This document shows, one piece after another, positions 1 through 6,789 of a stretch of 18,414 bases of DNA (position 1 is its first letter; every line of letters begins with the position of its first letter). Under the pieces are notes generated by a model. That model searched no databases. It saw only the letters and a program-made list of their open reading frames with translations, and was not told the origin of the DNA. The position numbers were made by a program, and so were the translations under genes. The stretch is taken from the NCBI GenBank assembly GCA_964475735.1, contig CAYYYI010000046.1, positions 1-18,414 of the forward strand, in the 5' to 3' direction. The stretch is from UCB2 sp964475735 (lineage in GTDB: Bacteria > Chloroflexota > Dehalococcoidia > Tepidiformales > Tepidiformaceae).

Positions 1-349
1 CCACCACCGCGCCGGTCACGAGCCAGGCGAAGGCGACGCCCACCCCGATGCCCACGGCCTCGCGGCGCATGATGCTGAGCACGACTGCGAACGTGGCCAG
101 GAAGGCGAAGATGGCGATCCAGGCCGCGCCCCCCGACTCGGCGATGGCCGCCGCCGTGCCCACCCAGACGCCGGCGATGGAGATGAGCCGCGACCACCCC
201 AGCCGCCGCCAGGCGTTCACCCCAACGACGAGCGTGGCGAACCCTGCGAAGAAGAGCGACCACCACGCGCCCGGTTGTGCGATGACCGCGGGGATCATGG
301 TGGCCCAGATGGCGATGATCGAGAAAAGGGACGAGGCCTTGATCGTCAT
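1..349 (-). CDS. Partial small integral membrane protein (C-terminus off the left edge)
   Basis: The complement from an ATG at 349 reads without a stop to the window edge, giving 116 visible residues beginning MTIKASSLFSIIAIWATM. The sequence is almost entirely hydrophobic segments with short basic turns such as WRRLGWSR and MRRE, enough for about four or five membrane helices. Tryptophans sit at helix ends. There is no signal-peptide-like charged N-region and no motif I recognise. It diverges from larB across 71 bp. No Shine-Dalgarno is obvious upstream. I do not recognise the family; compact four-to-six-helix membrane proteins of unknown function look like this. I am confident it is coding because the opposite-strand readings at 48-518 and 275-847 give Arg/Pro-rich nonsense. 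Confidence 0.7.
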   Translation of the reverse strand, partial: MTIKASSLFSIIAIWATMIPAVIAQPGAWWSLFFAGFATLVVGVNAWRRLGWSRLISIAGVWVGTAAAIAESGGAAWIAIFAFLATFAVVLSIMRREAVGIGVGVAFAWLVTGAVV

Positions 350-408
350 ACGCGCCACATTGTCGTGGCTCGGAGGCCGCGCGTCGACCCGGCCGCCACG
401 CCCTGCGA

Positions 409-414
409 TACACT
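409..414 (+). promoter_or_regulatory. Candidate -10 box for leaderless larB
   Basis: TACACT lies 6 nt before the larB ATG, with no Shine-Dalgarno between them. A start of transcription about 6-7 nt below a -10 box would fall on or next to the ATG, giving a leaderless mRNA. The -35 region is weak. The same arrangement recurs at other genes in the window. Confidence 0.4.
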
Positions 415-420
415 GCGGCC

Positions 421-1194
421 ATGGACCGCGAAGCGATGCGCGAACTGTTGGCCGCCGTGGCCGCCGGCGAGAGGACAGTCGAGGAGGCCGCCGCACGCCT
501 GGAACGCGCGCCTTATGACGATCTCGGCTTCGCCCGGGTGGACCACCACCGCGCCCTTCGCGACGGCCTGCCCGAGGTTGTGCTGGCGCTGGGAAAGACG
601 CCCGAGCAGGTGGCCACAATCGCCCGGAGCATCCTCGGCGCGGCCGGGCGCGTGCTGGTCACGCGCGTGGAGCAGGAGCACGCGTCGGCCCTCGCCACGG
701 CCGTGCCCGGGATGGTCTTTGACCGCGACGCCCGTTTGGCGTGGTACGACCCCGCGCCACGGCCGAAGCGCGGGAACGTCGCCGTGGTCACCGCCGGAAC
801 CGCCGACATCCCCGTCGCCCAGGAGGCGGCGCTCACGGCGGAGATGATGGGCGCGATGGTCACGCGCCACTACGACGTGGGCGTGGCCGGCCTCCACCGC
901 CTGGCCGACCGGATGGAGGCCCTGCGCGAGGCGAACGCGCTCGTGGTGGTCGCGGGCATGGAGGGGGCGCTGCCGAGCGTCGTGGGCGGGCTGGTGGCGA
1001 ACCCGGTGATTGCCGTGCCGACCTCCGTTGGCTACGGCGCGGCCTTCGGCGGGCTGGCCGCCCTCCTGGGGATGCTGAACAGCTGCGCGACCGGCGTGGC
1101 CGTGGTGAACATCGACAACGGCTTCGGCGCGGGCTTCCTGGCGGCCACCATCAACCGGCTGGCATCTGAAGGGAGGGGCGAAGGCCCTGGCTAA
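421..1194 (+). CDS. larB: LarB, nickel-pincer cofactor carboxylase/hydrolase
   Basis: This 257-residue protein matches LarB in length and layout. An N-terminal helical part (VEEAAARLERAPYDDLGFARVDHHRALRDG, roughly residues 18-50) is followed by a PurE/AIR-carboxylase-like domain. Family LarB carboxylates nicotinic acid adenine dinucleotide at C5 and cleaves the phosphoanhydride, the first step to the nickel-pincer nucleotide of lactate racemase and related LarA enzymes. Visible family features are VAVVTAGTADIPVAQEA (about 120-136), the YDVGVAGLHRL stretch, VVVAGMEGALPSVVGGL, the PTSVGYGAAFGG loop and the C-terminal NIDNGFGAGF. larC follows with a 28-bp gap or an 8-nt overlap, depending on the larC start, so the two are one transcription unit. 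A TACACT box 6 nt upstream suggests a leaderless transcript. LarE and LarA are not in the window. Confidence 0.93.
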   Translation: MDREAMRELLAAVAAGERTVEEAAARLERAPYDDLGFARVDHHRALRDGLPEVVLALGKTPEQVATIARSILGAAGRVLVTRVEQEHASALATAVPGMVFDRDARLAWYDPAPRPKRGNVAVVTAGTADIPVAQEAALTAEMMGAMVTRHYDVGVAGLHRLADRMEALREANALVVVAGMEGALPSVVGGLVANPVIAVPTSVGYGAAFGGLAALLGMLNSCATGVAVVNIDNGFGAGFLAATINRLASEGRGEGPG

Positions 1195-1222
1195 GAAGCA
1201 GACCGGGAAGAAGCCGGCCGCG

Positions 1223-2416
1223 ATGCCTGCGCCCGTTTCCGGCGCGTCGCAGGCAGTGGTCTTCGATTGCTTCTCCGGCATTGCCGGCGACATGACGCTG
1301 GCCGCGCTGACGGACGCGGGCGCCTCGCTCGACGCGGTGCGCGACGGGCTGGCGCGGCTGGGGCTGCCGCCGTTTTCGATAGAGTCGCAGCGGGTGACGC
1401 GCGGCGGCATCGAGGCCGCGCACCTGGACGTGCGGGTCGAAGACGAACGCACCTACACACCGGCGGAGATGCGGGCGCTGGTGGAGCAGGCCGGGCTGCC
1501 GCAGCGCGTCACCGCCCGGGCGATCGGCGCCATCGGCTGGCTCGAACGGGGCGAGGCGCTCGCCCACCGGACGTCCGAACCGCACCTGCACGAGGCGGGC
1601 GGCGTCGACGCGATGGTTGACATCGTGGGGTCGATGCTCGCCCTCGAAGACCTCGGCGTGGATTGCGCCTGGTGCCCGGTGGTGACCGTGGGGGCTGGCA
1701 CGATTGTGAAGACGCAGCACGGGGTCATCCCCGCGGCGCCGGGCCCGGCCGCTGCCCACATCCTGCAGGAGGCGGGGTTCGCGCTCCGCTTCGTCGAGGC
1801 CTCGCACGAACTGGTGACGCCCACGGGCGCGGCCATCCTTGCCGCGGTCGCGAAACCGGGCGAGGCAGTCGTAACTCCTTCGCGTCACGGCTACGGCGCC
1901 GGGACCTTCGACCCGCCCGGGCGGCCGAACGCGCTACGCGTGTGGCTGGGCGAAGCCGAATCGGACGGCGCAGCGGCACGCGAGGTAGTTGAACTGGCCG
2001 CGAACATCGACGACATGTCCCCCGCGCTGCTCGCGCACGCCCGTGACCGGCTGCTGGAGGAGGGCGCGCTGGACGCCTGGATTGAGCCCATCGGGATGAA
2101 GAAGGGCCGGGCCGCTTCGAAGCTCGGCGCGCTCGTAAGGGCTGGTGACGAAGAGCGTTTCGCGGACCTGTTTCTGAGTGAGACGACCACGCTCGGGGTG
2201 CGAGCGACAGGCTACCGCCGCTGGGAGGCCAGCCGCCGCGTGGAGACGTTCCAGTCGTCGCTCGGCCCGGTGCGGGTGAAGGTGAGCGACTGGCAGGGAC
2301 GTCGCCGGATGGCGCCCGAGTTCGAGGATGTGAGGGCGCTGGCCACAAAGCACGGGCTGCCCGCGCTCGAGGTCCAGCGGCGGCTTGAGCGGGAGCTGAC
2401 GGTTAATCGGGAGTGA
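1223..2416 (+). CDS. larC: LarC, nickel insertion protein of the nickel-pincer cofactor pathway
   Basis: LarC is the CTP-dependent cyclometallase that inserts nickel into the pyridinium-bisthiocarboxylate nucleotide. The product (397 aa from ATG 1223) has the family start VFDCFSGIAGDM (about residues 13-24), the HLHEAGGVDAMVDIVG stretch, the GAGTIVKTQHGVIPAAPGP segment, and the C-terminal domain with ELAANIDDMSP and EPIGMKKGRAASKLGALV. Here LarC is one continuous frame; in Lactiplantibacillus plantarum larC1 and larC2 are joined by a programmed frameshift. The start is uncertain. ATG 1223 has no good ribosome site, but the frame is open upstream and a CTG at 1187 has GGGAGGGG at 1171-1178, 8 nt before it. 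That would add 12 residues and overlap larB by 8 nt. Substrate use depends on LarE and a LarA-type enzyme encoded elsewhere. Confidence 0.93.
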   Translation: MPAPVSGASQAVVFDCFSGIAGDMTLAALTDAGASLDAVRDGLARLGLPPFSIESQRVTRGGIEAAHLDVRVEDERTYTPAEMRALVEQAGLPQRVTARAIGAIGWLERGEALAHRTSEPHLHEAGGVDAMVDIVGSMLALEDLGVDCAWCPVVTVGAGTIVKTQHGVIPAAPGPAAAHILQEAGFALRFVEASHELVTPTGAAILAAVAKPGEAVVTPSRHGYGAGTFDPPGRPNALRVWLGEAESDGAAAREVVELAANIDDMSPALLAHARDRLLEEGALDAWIEPIGMKKGRAASKLGALVRAGDEERFADLFLSETTTLGVRATGYRRWEASRRVETFQSSLGPVRVKVSDWQGRRRMAPEFEDVRALATKHGLPALEVQRRLERELTVNRE

Positions 2417-2453
2417 ACCTTGTTCGCTCATAGTCCCGCGCCATGATCCGATA

Positions 2454-2479
2454 ATCAGGGTAACGCCTGATAACAGGCG
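2454..2479 (+). promoter_or_regulatory. Two overlapping hairpins between larC and the kinase
   Basis: In the 152-bp gap 2417-2568, ATCAGG (2454-2459) can pair with CCTGAT (2466-2471). CGCCTG (2464-2469) can pair with CAGGCG (2474-2479) across an ATAA loop. Both pairings use the CCTG segment, so they exclude each other. No U-tract follows, so a plain terminator is not well supported; an operator or attenuator is possible. The rest of the gap shows nothing else I can name except the kinase Shine-Dalgarno. Confidence 0.4.
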
Positions 2480-2568
2480 AACGTTGGCGTGGAGAGAATC
2501 CAGAGGTTGTTGCGGCAGGTGTTTTCAGGACCGGGCGCCCCCGGCCCTCAGCCCCGGCGGAGGCAGCG

Positions 2569-4638
2569 TTGAGGGCTGCGCCGCCGCGTCTCGCGTTCGG
2601 CGGGCAAAGGCTGTGGCTGGCGGTGGCCGCCGCCGGGGCGTTCTTCCTTGCCGTTTACGCCGCCTGCCAGCTCTTCGAGCCCGCGCAGTATTGGGCCTAC
2701 AACTACGGCTATCAGCTCCCGGCGCTGGTGGGGGTTGCCCTGGCGGCCATCCCCATTCGCCGGAGCCGCGGACGGGAGCGGCTCGGCTGGGTGCTCCTGG
2801 CGGTGCTGCTGGCAACCTGGAACATCGCCGATTGGGTCTACACCGGCTACATCATCTTCCTTGACCGCGACCCGCCCTTCCCCGGCCTGCCCGATGTCTT
2901 CTACTTAGCGGGCTACCTGGCGTTCTTCCCCGCGGCGGCGCTCCTCCTGCTGCCCGCCCGGCGCCTGGTGCGGGGCGCGTGGCTGCTCGATGCCCTGATC
3001 GTCATGGTCGCCGCCGGAGCCCTTTCGTGGGTGTACCTGATCGAACCGGCGGCGGCGGCAAACGACGGGCTGGTCGATAAGCTGGCTGCCCTGGGCTACC
3101 CCGCCCTGGACCTGGGCATCCTGGCGATCGTGATCGCCGCGCTCTACCAGGGGGGCGGCGACCATCGGCGGCGCGCCACGGTGATAGGGCTGGCCACAGT
3201 ACTGATGATTGCCGCCGATAGCGCCTACACCTACTCGTGGGCGGTGGCGGAGATGGATACGGACGGCGCCCTGCTGGACCTGCTCTGGCTGGCGGCGTAC
3301 TGGACCTTCGCCGTGGCGATGGTGATGCCGGAGCAGAGCAAGGATAGCGGAGACCGGGGCCGGGAGGCCTGGGGCGCGGCAGGCTTCCTACTGCCGTACG
3401 CCGTCGCGCTCCCGCTTGTCGTGGTCGCCCTCGTGCGGGCCGCCACCGGGGACCAGAGCTTCGTGCTGACCCTGGGTGCAATCGGAGTGATGGGGCTCGT
3501 GGCTGTGCGCCAGTTCGCCGTCCTTAGCGAAAATCGCGCTCTTGTCGCGCGACTGCGAAGGGACAAGGAGGATCGCGACGCTCTGCTCCGCGCCCAGAGC
3601 GACCTCGGCGAAGCGCTGCTCATCCTCGAAGGACAGAGCATCGTCTTCGCCAACGACGCCGCGGCGCGCATGTTCGGCATGCCCGTGGAGGAGATGCTCG
3701 CCGCACGTTCGTGGGCCGGGCTTCTCCCCGCGCCCGGGGAAGACCAGGAGACCTCCCCCTTCCAGGTGCTGGCGCGCCTCGAAAACGGCATTGTCGATGC
3801 GGAGTTCGTGCGGCCCGACGGCAGGCGCATCGAGGTGGAGATAGCCGCGGCCCGGATGGAAGGCCCGGAGCCTGGCCGCTTCACCGTGGTAGCGCGCGAG
3901 ATCACCGCCCGCCGCGAGGCCGAACGGGCGCTGAACCAATCGCGCAGGCTCGAAAGCCTGGGACTGCTGGCGGGCGGCGTCGCCCACGACTTCAACAACA
4001 TCCTGACAGCGATCCTGGTCACGGCATCGCTCCTCAAACGCTCGAACGGGCACTCTGCAGAGGACGCCGAAGCGATCGCTCTTATCGAGGACGCGGCCAT
4101 GCGCGGCGCCAGCATCACCGGGAGGTTGCTGGCCTTTTCGCGCGGCGGCCTGGAGGAGTACGGCCCCATCTCCCTGGCGTCCGTGGTGAGGGACACGCTG
4201 CGGCTTGCGGGCCCGGGCCTGACGCCCTCAATTACCGTGAATTCCGTCCTTCCCGGAGAGGACCTGTTCGTGAACGGCGACCGCGAGCAGCTTGAGCAGG
4301 CGCTCCTGAACATCATCATCAACGCCCGCGACGCCATGCCCGGTGGCGGGACGCTCACGATCGAACTGGCAGCCACCGGCAAGGACGCGCTCATCCACGT
4401 GAGCGACACCGGCGTGGGGATGGACGAAGAGACGCGCGCGCACATCTTCGAGCCATTCTTTACCACCAAGGACCCCGGCGCGGGCACCGGGCTGGGGCTT
4501 TCCACGGCCTACGGCATCGCCCAGGGGCACCGGGGCGAGCTCACCGTGGAGTCCAGGCCAGGAGCGGGGACTACCTTCACCATGAGGCTTCCCACGGTGG
4601 CTGCGGCCCTCGGCGCCGCGCACGAGACTGAAGCGTAA
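2569..4638 (+). CDS. Orphan membrane PAS sensor histidine kinase
   Basis: The 689-residue protein starts at TTG 2569; GGAGG at 2559-2563 is 5 nt upstream and fixes this start. Residues 15-315 hold about ten hydrophobic helices with polar marks such as DPPFPGLPDVFYLAGY, LLDALIVMVAAGALSWVYLIEP and DLLWLAAYWTFAVAMVMP. From memory, similar modules occur in front of GGDEF/EAL proteins of actinobacteria; I know no characterised ligand. A short coiled linker leads to a PAS domain (about 340-455). The H-box is LAGGVAHDFNNILTAI with the phospho-acceptor at His473. The ATPase domain shows the N-box (NIIINARDA, Asn581/Asn585), G1 (DTGVGM, Asp613), the F-box (FEPFFTTK) and G2 (GTGLGL, 639-644). The DFNN H-box is typical of the HisKA subgroup found with PAS in orphan or hybrid kinases. 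There is no receiver domain and no response regulator nearby, so its partner is unknown. Confidence 0.92.
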   Translation: MRAAPPRLAFGGQRLWLAVAAAGAFFLAVYAACQLFEPAQYWAYNYGYQLPALVGVALAAIPIRRSRGRERLGWVLLAVLLATWNIADWVYTGYIIFLDRDPPFPGLPDVFYLAGYLAFFPAAALLLLPARRLVRGAWLLDALIVMVAAGALSWVYLIEPAAAANDGLVDKLAALGYPALDLGILAIVIAALYQGGGDHRRRATVIGLATVLMIAADSAYTYSWAVAEMDTDGALLDLLWLAAYWTFAVAMVMPEQSKDSGDRGREAWGAAGFLLPYAVALPLVVVALVRAATGDQSFVLTLGAIGVMGLVAVRQFAVLSENRALVARLRRDKEDRDALLRAQSDLGEALLILEGQSIVFANDAAARMFGMPVEEMLAARSWAGLLPAPGEDQETSPFQVLARLENGIVDAEFVRPDGRRIEVEIAAARMEGPEPGRFTVVAREITARREAERALNQSRRLESLGLLAGGVAHDFNNILTAILVTASLLKRSNGHSAEDAEAIALIEDAAMRGASITGRLLAFSRGGLEEYGPISLASVVRDTLRLAGPGLTPSITVNSVLPGEDLFVNGDREQLEQALLNIIINARDAMPGGGTLTIELAATGKDALIHVSDTGVGMDEETRAHIFEPFFTTKDPGAGTGLGLSTAYGIAQGHRGELTVESRPGAGTTFTMRLPTVAAALGAAHETEA

Positions 4639-4651
4639 TCCCGCCTCGCCT

Positions 4652-4657
4652 TAGCAT
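4652..4657 (+). promoter_or_regulatory. Candidate -10 box for the DMT transporter
   Basis: TAGCAT lies 8 nt before the ATG at 4666, with no Shine-Dalgarno in the 27-bp gap after the kinase. A leaderless transcript starting at or one or two bases before the ATG is the simplest reading. The -35 match is poor. Confidence 0.35.
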
Positions 4658-4665
4658 GGGCGCAC

Positions 4666-5631
4666 ATGGGCGAGCTTGCGGCGCTGGCAGCGGCGATGAC
4701 CTGGTCGGTGACCAGCGTCGCGCTAACTTCTCTGGCCGCGCGAACGGCGCCGGTGGTGCTCTCGGCCTTGCGTCTGGCGGCGGGCAGCCTGCTCCTCTTC
4801 GCGGCGTTCTTCGCCTTCGGTGATACCCATGACATCACCGCCGCCTCGGGGGCGACGCTTTTCGCCATGCTCGGGAGCGGCCTTATCGGCTACGGACTGG
4901 GCGACACGGCCTACATCAAGGCGCTGGCGCTGCTGGGTATGCAGCGCACATTCCCCATCTCCATGGCGCTGTACATCGCCATGACGGTCATCGGAGGGGT
5001 TCTGCTTCTGGGAGAGCCGTTCACGTGGGGGCTGCCCCTGGGAGCAGTGCTCATCGCGGCGGGGATCTACTTCATCGTCCTCCCCGGGAGCGCGCACGAG
5101 GACGTACCGTTGCCGGTGCTGGCCGCGGCGGAACCCGCGCTGGCCGGCTTTTCCGAGCTGCCCCCGGCCGAGCACGAGGCGGCGCTCCACCCTTCGCCCG
5201 GCCAGGGCTGGCAGGGGTACGCCCTGCTCGGGGGAACGGGTGTCTTCTGGGCCACCGCTACCCTCTGGCTGGCGGCCGGCAACGACGGCATGCCCGCCCT
5301 GGCGGCGGCCTCCATCCGCACGCCCTCGGGGGCGCTGGCGCTGCTGGCGTTCGCTGTGGTGGTGCAGCGCCCGGCGCTCGTGGCCCCCTTCCGCGACCGC
5401 AGGCAGATCGCAGGCATCGCCGCCGCCGGCCTGGCGGGGACGGCCGTAGCCAGCCTCCTCTACGTGTACTCCGTGATGGAAGCAGGCGCGGCCCGCGCGG
5501 CTATCCTCTCCGCCACGTCGCCGCTCATGGCGCTCCCGCTTTCGATACTGTTTCTCAAGGAGCGGTTCACCCGGCGGATCGGCGCGGGAACGCTCCTCTG
5601 CGTGGCGGGCATCGCCCTGGTGGTGGCATAG
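4666..5631 (+). CDS. EamA/DMT-family transporter
   Basis: The 321-residue product is made of two EamA repeats of about five membrane helices each, the standard ten-helix drug/metabolite transporter layout. Repeat one begins MGELAALAAAMTWSVTSVAL and ends near AAGIYFIVLPG. Repeat two begins at about residue 185 (YALLGGTGVFWATATLWLA) and closes with ATSPLMALPLSILFLKERFTRRIGAGTLLCVAGIALVVA, which carries the conserved L-x-E-R-x-T pattern before the last helix. A linker of about 40 residues rich in Glu, Ala and Pro (about 143-184) separates the repeats and is longer than usual. Substrate cannot be read from the sequence; metabolite or amino-acid efflux is the family norm. It follows the kinase by 27 bp but seems to have its own promoter box. 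It converges with the metalloprotease gene, leaving 12 bp between stops. Confidence 0.88.
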   Translation: MGELAALAAAMTWSVTSVALTSLAARTAPVVLSALRLAAGSLLLFAAFFAFGDTHDITAASGATLFAMLGSGLIGYGLGDTAYIKALALLGMQRTFPISMALYIAMTVIGGVLLLGEPFTWGLPLGAVLIAAGIYFIVLPGSAHEDVPLPVLAAAEPALAGFSELPPAEHEAALHPSPGQGWQGYALLGGTGVFWATATLWLAAGNDGMPALAAASIRTPSGALALLAFAVVVQRPALVAPFRDRRQIAGIAAAGLAGTAVASLLYVYSVMEAGAARAAILSATSPLMALPLSILFLKERFTRRIGAGTLLCVAGIALVVA

Positions 5632-5643
5632 GGCGAACGGGCG

Positions 5644-6666
5644 CTACTGGTCCTTCGCGATGACGGGGGCGATGTGGCGGAACGGCCCAACGGTGGGCGA
5701 CGGGGACGGAACCGGCGGCGTGGGGGAAGGCGTGACCGGCGGTGTGGACACGGACGCGGCGCCGTAGATGGCGATGAGGCCCGCGATGTCATCCGGCTGA
5801 AGCACCCGGGTGAGTGAGCGGGCCCGGTAGCTCTCGCACATCACGGCCCCCGGGCACTCGGAGTTCGGCGGATGCCCGAGGCCGAGGGCGTGCCCGAATT
5901 CGTGCGTGACCACCGACTGAAGATCGTTCCTCACGGGCGTGCCGGTGGTCCAGTTCCAGCCGGGGTCTATCTCCATGTCGAACTCTCTCGCCGAAAGCGG
6001 CGGGCTTCCCGAGGCGTACCAGGTGCAGGTCATGGCGAGCGTCGCGCCGGACTTGGCGGCCCAGCCGACGGTATTCTGGCCGTCGCGGCCCGCGTGGGAG
6101 CAGGTACCTGTCCCGGCAGTAGTTGGTCCGCCCCATGCGAACGACCAGAGCGCCCCGGCCTCGTTCCACGCCTGGGCCGAGGCCCGGATGGCTGCCTCGT
6201 CGTCCGTGAGGGTGGGGGTCTTGCCGGCGGGGTTGTAGCGCCACTCGGCCGTGTGCGAAGGCCACCAGTAGGGGTTGAGGACGTACTGGGCGGCGACTTC
6301 GGCGGGAGAGACCTCGATGGCGCCGGGGAAGCGGGTCAGTATCTCCGCACGGGCGGCGGAAGCGGCTTCGGCGTAGGCGCCGGACTCGTCGTCGTGCACA
6401 AGGGCATGGATCTCGGCGTTCCACCACTCGCCTTCGGAGAAGACGAGGAGGTGGACGCGCTCGTCGCGGAAGGCGGGACCGCCGGAGGCGCTCGCGCTAT
6501 CGCCGCGCCCGGTCAGAGAGGCGGCTGCCACGCCGAGGGCAAGGCACAGGGCCGCGAAAAGTGCAGCCAGGCGCCGGTGATGGCCCGCGGGGGGCGTCCT
6601 TCGAAATGCCGGGGTGGTCAACTGTCTCATGCCATGGGGACCCTGCGGTTGCGGCGTTGCCGCCAC
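5644..6666 (-). CDS. Secreted matrixin-type zinc metalloprotease with Pro/Ser-rich C-terminal tail
   Basis: From GTG 6666 the product has 340 residues. A basic N-region (HHRR) and hydrophobic stretch (LAALFAALCLALGVAAA, about 33-49) form a signal peptide or anchor. The zinc site is HEFGHALGLGH, with His255, Glu256 (general base), His259, Gly262 and His265. The Met-turn is Met276 in CPGAVMCES, as expected for metzincins of the matrixin/M10 type. The domain contains an even number of nearby cysteines (TGTCSHAG, MTCTWY, SECPG, MCESY) that could form disulphides. After ADDIAGLIAIYGA-like residues near 292-303 the protein turns into a PTPSPSP linker (about 308-326) and ends in FRHIAPVIAKDQ. ATG 6630 (13th codon) is an alternative start; neither has a strong ribosome site. 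The target is unknown; no substrate or inhibitor gene is adjacent. It is divergent from the MFS gene. Confidence 0.85.
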   Translation of the reverse strand: MAATPQPQGPHGMRQLTTPAFRRTPPAGHHRRLAALFAALCLALGVAAASLTGRGDSASASGGPAFRDERVHLLVFSEGEWWNAEIHALVHDDESGAYAEAASAARAEILTRFPGAIEVSPAEVAAQYVLNPYWWPSHTAEWRYNPAGKTPTLTDDEAAIRASAQAWNEAGALWSFAWGGPTTAGTGTCSHAGRDGQNTVGWAAKSGATLAMTCTWYASGSPPLSAREFDMEIDPGWNWTTGTPVRNDLQSVVTHEFGHALGLGHPPNSECPGAVMCESYRARSLTRVLQPDDIAGLIAIYGAASVSTPPVTPSPTPPVPSPSPTVGPFRHIAPVIAKDQ

Positions 6667-6789
6667 AGAGATGATGGCACAAGTGGCACGAAAGGAGCCG
6701 GGAAGAGCGTCGTTGTGGCGCCAATGGCCCGTGGGGAAGCGTCTGTTAGGCTGGGAAGACCGCCAACTCTTACGTGAGGGTTATCCCCC

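Noticed and set aside
346..1888. Long leftward frames opposite larB and larC
   Set aside because: Arg/His/Pro-rich antisense shadows of two clearly recognisable genes, typical of GC-rich DNA.
5872..6777. 301-codon rightward frame over the metalloprotease
   Set aside because: Antisense to a gene with an intact zinc-binding motif and signal peptide; the frame has no recognisable content.
6781..6789. TTATCCCCC as a DnaA box
   Set aside because: It lacks the CACA half of TTATNCACA and stands alone.
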